From CAXSBR01 sp964236495 (GTDB taxonomy: Bacteria; Actinomycetota; Actinomycetes; Mycobacteriales; Jatrophihabitantaceae): a DNA stretch of 64,000 nt. Of this stretch, positions 59,819-64,000 are shown piece by piece. The stretch is taken from positions 1 to 64,000 of the forward strand of contig CAXSBR010000012.1 of the NCBI GenBank assembly GCA_964236495.1, read 5' to 3'. How positions within the stretch are numbered: the stretch's first letter is position 1; each line of letters begins with the position of its first letter. The position numbers and the translations under genes are program-made. The notes beneath the pieces are model-generated. The model searched no databases. It worked only from the letters and a program-made list of their open reading frames with translations, and was not told the DNA's origin.

Positions 59819-61705
59819 TCAGTGCGCTACCTCGGTCACACGTGACTCACGAACCACCGTGACCCGGATCTGACCCGGGAAGGTCAGTTCGGTCTCGATC
59901 TGCTTGGCGATCTCGCGGGCGAGCACTGCGGACTCAAGGTCGTCGACGGCATCGGGCTGCACCATCACCCGCACCTCACGCCCGGCCTGCATCGCGAACA
60001 CCTTGTCCACGCCGTCGTGCTCAGTGGCGATCTCCTCGATGCGCGCCAGGCGCTTGACGTAGTTCTCCAGGGTCTCGCGGCGAGCACCGGGTCGGGATGC
60101 CGAACACGCGTCCGCCGCCTGGGTAAGCACCGCCTCGATGGTGCGCGGTTGCACCTCGTCGTGATGTGCTTCCACCGCATGCGCGACAGCTTCGCTCTCG
60201 CCGTACTTGCGCAGCAGCTGTGCACCGATGACCGCGTGGCTTCCCTGGATCTCATGGGTAAGCGCCTTGCCGATGTCGTGCAGGAACGCGCACCGCTTCA
60301 CCAACACCGGGTCGACGCCGAGTTCGGCGGCCATCACGCCGCCGAGATTGGCGCTTTCCACCAGGTGCCCCAGGACGTTCTGGCCGTAACTGGTCCGGTA
60401 CTTCAGTCGGCCCAGCGTGGGGATGAGTCTTTCGTCGAGGTCAGCGATGCCGACGTCCACCAGCGCGTCCTGCGCTGCCTGCAGGCACAGCTCGTCGACT
60501 TCGGCCTTGCTTTGCTCGTATGCCTCCTCGATGCGGTGGGGATGGATGCGGCCGTCGGCCACCAGGCGTTCCAGGGTGAGCCGACCGATCTCACGACGGG
60601 TGGGATCGAAGCACGACAGCAGCACCGCTTCGGGGGTGTCGTCGATCAGCACGTTGACGCCGGTGACCGACTCGAACGAGCGGATATTGCGGCCTTCCCG
60701 GCCGATGATGCGCCCCTTCATTTCGTCCGAGGGCAGATGTAGTACGGCGACTACCGTCTCGGTGGTCTGCTCGCTGGCGCAGCGTTGGACGGCCTCGGCG
60801 ATGATGCTGCGCGCCTTCGTGCCGGCTTCCGAGCGGGCCGCGCTCTCGATGGAGCGGGTGAGGGCGGCGGCGTCGCGTCGCGCCCCTTCCTCCACGGCAC
60901 GCAGGAGTTCAGCTTTGGCATCCGCAGCGCTCAGCGCAGCTATCCGTTCCAGTTCCGCGACATGCTCGGTGCGACGCTGGTCCAACTCCGCTCGGCTTTG
61001 GTCCACCTCCTGCTCGCGCTCCTCGACCGCACGCATCATGTCGTCGGCCTGATCGGCTCGCCGCTGCACGTGGTCGAGTTCCTCTGCCAGATCACGCCGT
61101 CTGGCTTCCGACGCGACCCCCTGGCGGTCGAGTTCTGCCTGTGCGCGCTGGGCGTGTTGCGCCCACTCAGCCTCGCGCTGGTCGAGCGAGCGTTGCTCGT
61201 CGGCCGTCGCGCGCCGCGCCTCCTCAGCTGCACCTTCTGCCGCGGCACGCACCGTTGCCGCGTCGGTGCGGGCCGCGCGCAACGCCGCCGCCGCCTCGGC
61301 CTCGGCCGAGCGCGTCAAGGCGACCGCCTCCGCCTCGGCTGAGCGCTTCAGGGTTTCGGCCTCGCGCTGAGCCAGTAGTCGGGTCGACGCCGCCTCGGCC
61401 TCAGCGATGCGTCGGGCTGAGCGCACATAGGCCTCTGTGCCGTCGTCAGCCGCAGGCGCTACCTCAGTCAGCGGCGCTGCGCTCGAGGGCGTGCGGGTAC
61501 CGAAGCGGACGTCGTCGTTGTTACGCAGGCGTTGTTCAGTCGAAGCGTCCGACTGAGCCGACGGCGCTGCCGAGTTGGCCAGCACCGGCGCGGGCTGTGC
61601 CCCCTCGACGGTGTGCGCAACTCGGGTGCGTTGACGGTAAACGTTGACGAACAGCAGACCGATGACAAAAGCCGCGACGACAGCGGCGAGCACCACATAC
61701 TTCAT
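59819..61705 (-). CDS. rny: Ribonuclease Y
   Basis: A 628-aa membrane-anchored endoribonuclease that starts mRNA decay. One N-terminal helix (YVVLAAVVAAFVIGLLFVNV), a long Ala/Glu/Arg coiled coil (about 80-285), a KH domain with GRIIGREGRNIRSFE, an HD domain with HDIGKALTHE and the C-terminal RNase Y region. AGGAGGG lies 8 nt before ATG 61705. A low-complexity segment between the helix and the coil is unusual in length. Confidence 0.95.
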   Translation of the reverse strand: MKYVVLAAVVAAFVIGLLFVNVYRQRTRVAHTVEGAQPAPVLANSAAPSAQSDASTEQRLRNNDDVRFGTRTPSSAAPLTEVAPAADDGTEAYVRSARRIAEAEAASTRLLAQREAETLKRSAEAEAVALTRSAEAEAAAALRAARTDAATVRAAAEGAAEEARRATADEQRSLDQREAEWAQHAQRAQAELDRQGVASEARRRDLAEELDHVQRRADQADDMMRAVEEREQEVDQSRAELDQRRTEHVAELERIAALSAADAKAELLRAVEEGARRDAAALTRSIESAARSEAGTKARSIIAEAVQRCASEQTTETVVAVLHLPSDEMKGRIIGREGRNIRSFESVTGVNVLIDDTPEAVLLSCFDPTRREIGRLTLERLVADGRIHPHRIEEAYEQSKAEVDELCLQAAQDALVDVGIADLDERLIPTLGRLKYRTSYGQNVLGHLVESANLGGVMAAELGVDPVLVKRCAFLHDIGKALTHEIQGSHAVIGAQLLRKYGESEAVAHAVEAHHDEVQPRTIEAVLTQAADACSASRPGARRETLENYVKRLARIEEIATEHDGVDKVFAMQAGREVRVMVQPDAVDDLESAVLAREIAKQIETELTFPGQIRVTVVRESRVTEVAH

Positions 61706-62015
61706 GACATGCCCTCCTGCTCCCACCGCAGGTGCGGAGGGTGCCCAGAACGGGCCTGGTTACCGCCAGGCTCGCCCGACAGGTAGCGAATCCGCTACCG
61801 GCCCGGCACATCCGTCGTTCCACGAGCACGTCGCATGCAGGTATTTACATGTACGGCGCGTCGGTTGCCACAACTTCGTCGCAATGTCATCCGACGCAGA
61901 ACCGATACCAACTGGAGCTACTGGCGCTAGTGCGCCGGTGAGGAGGTCTTAGTACTGCACAGATGGTGCCAGGCGTGCCAATGGTGCGAGGGATGCTTTC
62001 TCGGTAAGGGAGAGG
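61706..62015. other. Intergenic gap before rny
   Basis: A 310-nt stretch between the recX stop and the rny start, both on the minus strand. It should contain the rny promoter and the end of the recA-recX transcript. I see no gene, clear terminator or repeat in it. Confidence 0.5.
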
Positions 62016-62708
62016 CTAAGTAGCTGTGGTCCTCAGGTCAAGCGCATCGACAGTGCGCGCCGACGCCGACCCGGCGTGATCCGGTGCGGACGCCTTGTCC
62101 TCAGGTAGATCCTCGCAGCCCGCGCCGACCTCGCCGTACTCCTCGACAGCATGGGTCCCGAGGCCGTCTAGAGCTTCCCGCACCACTCGGTATGCCAACC
62201 CGGGCGAATAGCCCTTGCGCCCGAGCAGCCCGACCAGCCGGCGCGTCTGAATGGTTCGGTCGAGCTTCGCTACTGCGGGCAGCCGTTTTGCCACCAGACG
62301 CCGCGCAGCGAGCGCCTCGTCGTCGGAATCAACGCTCGCCACCGCGCTAGCGATCACGTCATCGTCGACACCACGCTGTTTGAGCTTGACCGCGATAGCA
62401 CGCCGGGCCAAACCCTGCTGAGCGTGCCTCGACGACGCGAAGGCGCGGGCCAACAGCTCGTCGTCGATCAGCCCGATCTCGGTGAATCGATCGAGAACAC
62501 GTGCAGCCGAGTCTTCAGGCACGAGTTTGCGGGCCAGGTAGCGCTCCAGCTCGGTCCGGGTGCGCGACCGGGCTTCGAGCTGGCGTAGGCACAACGCCCG
62601 AGCAAGACCGTCCGGATCTGCAGGCTGCCGGTCGGACTCCACCCGGTCCTCGGTGGGCCGTCTCGAGGCGGGCTGGCCAGCGCGGGAGCGAGGCGCGCGC
62701 TGCGTCAC
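62016..62708 (-). CDS. recX: RecX regulatory protein
   Basis: A 230-aa modulator that binds RecA filaments and limits their activity. Three-helix repeats are seen: RALCLRQLEARSRTRTEL, RRAIAVKLKQRGVDDDVI and RRLVGLLGRKGYSPGLAYR. N- and C-terminal tails are polar and not conserved. GTG 62708 lies 2 nt after the recA stop, so recA and recX form an operon. Confidence 0.95.
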   Translation of the reverse strand: MTQRAPRSRAGQPASRRPTEDRVESDRQPADPDGLARALCLRQLEARSRTRTELERYLARKLVPEDSAARVLDRFTEIGLIDDELLARAFASSRHAQQGLARRAIAVKLKQRGVDDDVIASAVASVDSDDEALAARRLVAKRLPAVAKLDRTIQTRRLVGLLGRKGYSPGLAYRVVREALDGLGTHAVEEYGEVGAGCEDLPEDKASAPDHAGSASARTVDALDLRTTAT

Positions 62709-62710
62709 CG

Positions 62711-63757
<1,047 letters not shown>

Positions 63758-63876
63758 GGTGTCCGCCTTCATAGTCTTGGCTGCGTGAACACCTGCGACG
63801 CTAGATCGACCCTCTGACGTTTCCGTCCAGGGCGCGTTATCTGTGGACCGACAGGCGCTGTATCCACAGCCTAGGG

Positions 63877-63890
63877 CGAACAGGTGTTCG
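63877..63890. promoter_or_regulatory. LexA box upstream of recA
   Basis: CGAACAGGTGTTCG contains a perfect GAAC-N4-GTTC (63878-63889), very close to mycobacterial recA operators. It lies 120 nt from the recA start, between recA and the DUF3046 gene. Just nearer recA, CTGTGGA (63841-63847) and TCCACAG (63863-63869) form an inverted repeat of unknown role. Confidence 0.85.
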
Positions 63891-63923
63891 ACGCATTAGC
63901 CTGCCGCGCGACACGCCGACGCG

Positions 63924-64000
63924 CTAGTACAGCTGGGCCGGTGCGCCGAATTCTGCACACACCGCCCGCCATACCGTCTTCGCTGCGACGCCGCCTTCCA
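63924..64000 (-). CDS. DUF3046 family protein, C-terminal fragment
   Basis: The window cuts this gene; only the last 25 codons are seen, reading EGGVAAKTVWRAVCAEFGAP, then AQLY and stop TAG at 63924-63926. The VWRAVC pattern and the place directly upstream of recA identify the small actinobacterial DUF3046 family. Function unknown. Confidence 0.8.
   Translation of the reverse strand, partial: EGGVAAKTVWRAVCAEFGAPAQLY

Overview
The window is a chromosomal segment of a GC-rich actinobacterium. No tRNA, rRNA or CRISPR array was found. Gene content and order (haem block, DUF3000-rnd, dxs, DUF3710-dut-DUF3093-DUF4193, ppgK-sigA, sigB-ideR, nrdJ-nrdR-LysM-lexA, hflX-dapF-miaA, miaB, rny, recX-recA-DUF3046) are the conserved core synteny of Streptomyces, Frankia and Mycobacterium relatives. 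GTG starts and 4-nt start/stop overlaps (ATGA, GTGA) are frequent. A Frankiales/Sporichthyales-like lineage is plausible but is inferred only from this.

Layout. 1-1.8 kb is an accessory edge: a possible IS21-type terminus followed by two unrecognised genes, one with a zinc ribbon and a possible ADP-ribosyltransferase-like region. 1.8-4.2 kb holds a stand-alone LigD polymerase domain, a small membrane protein, MsrB and a RidA-like protein. Two strong palindromes with DnaA-box-like arms lie at 4.25-4.43 kb. 4.5-7.8 kb is the coproporphyrin-type haem operon hemE-hemG(cgoX)-chdC. 8-17.4 kb holds a Cys-rich small protein coupled to DUF3000, RNase D, Dxs, an RNA methyltransferase, a KimA-like permease and, divergent from it, two TrkA-type K+ regulatory proteins.

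17.4-32.9 kb carries conserved actinobacterial DUF genes, dUTPase, polyphosphate glucokinase, the principal sigma factor, a helicase, a second sigma factor and the iron regulator IdeR. 33-45.5 kb has gltD without gltB, DUF4192, a Nudix fusion, YaaA, the molybdenum-enzyme maturation set fdhD-mobA-DUF6457, a very long HrpA helicase and a dienelactone hydrolase. 45.9-64 kb holds the class II ribonucleotide reductase with NrdR, the LysM/lexA divergent pair, TatA, HflX, DapF, MiaA, DUF349, MiaB, RNase Y, RecX, RecA and the C-terminus of DUF3046.

The genes group into a few themes: haem and isoprenoid supply, deoxynucleotide supply (Dut, NrdJ, NrdR), the SOS circuit (LexA boxes in front of lexA, the LysM gene and recA), K+ homeostasis, and transcription/RNA control. 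Points that stand out: the twin palindromes; a probable CTG start for HrpA; several tandem-repeat promoter regions; low-complexity expansions inside otherwise conserved enzymes; and the accessory pair next to the possible IS end. No clearly new multi-gene system is proven; the accessory pair at the left edge is the best candidate.
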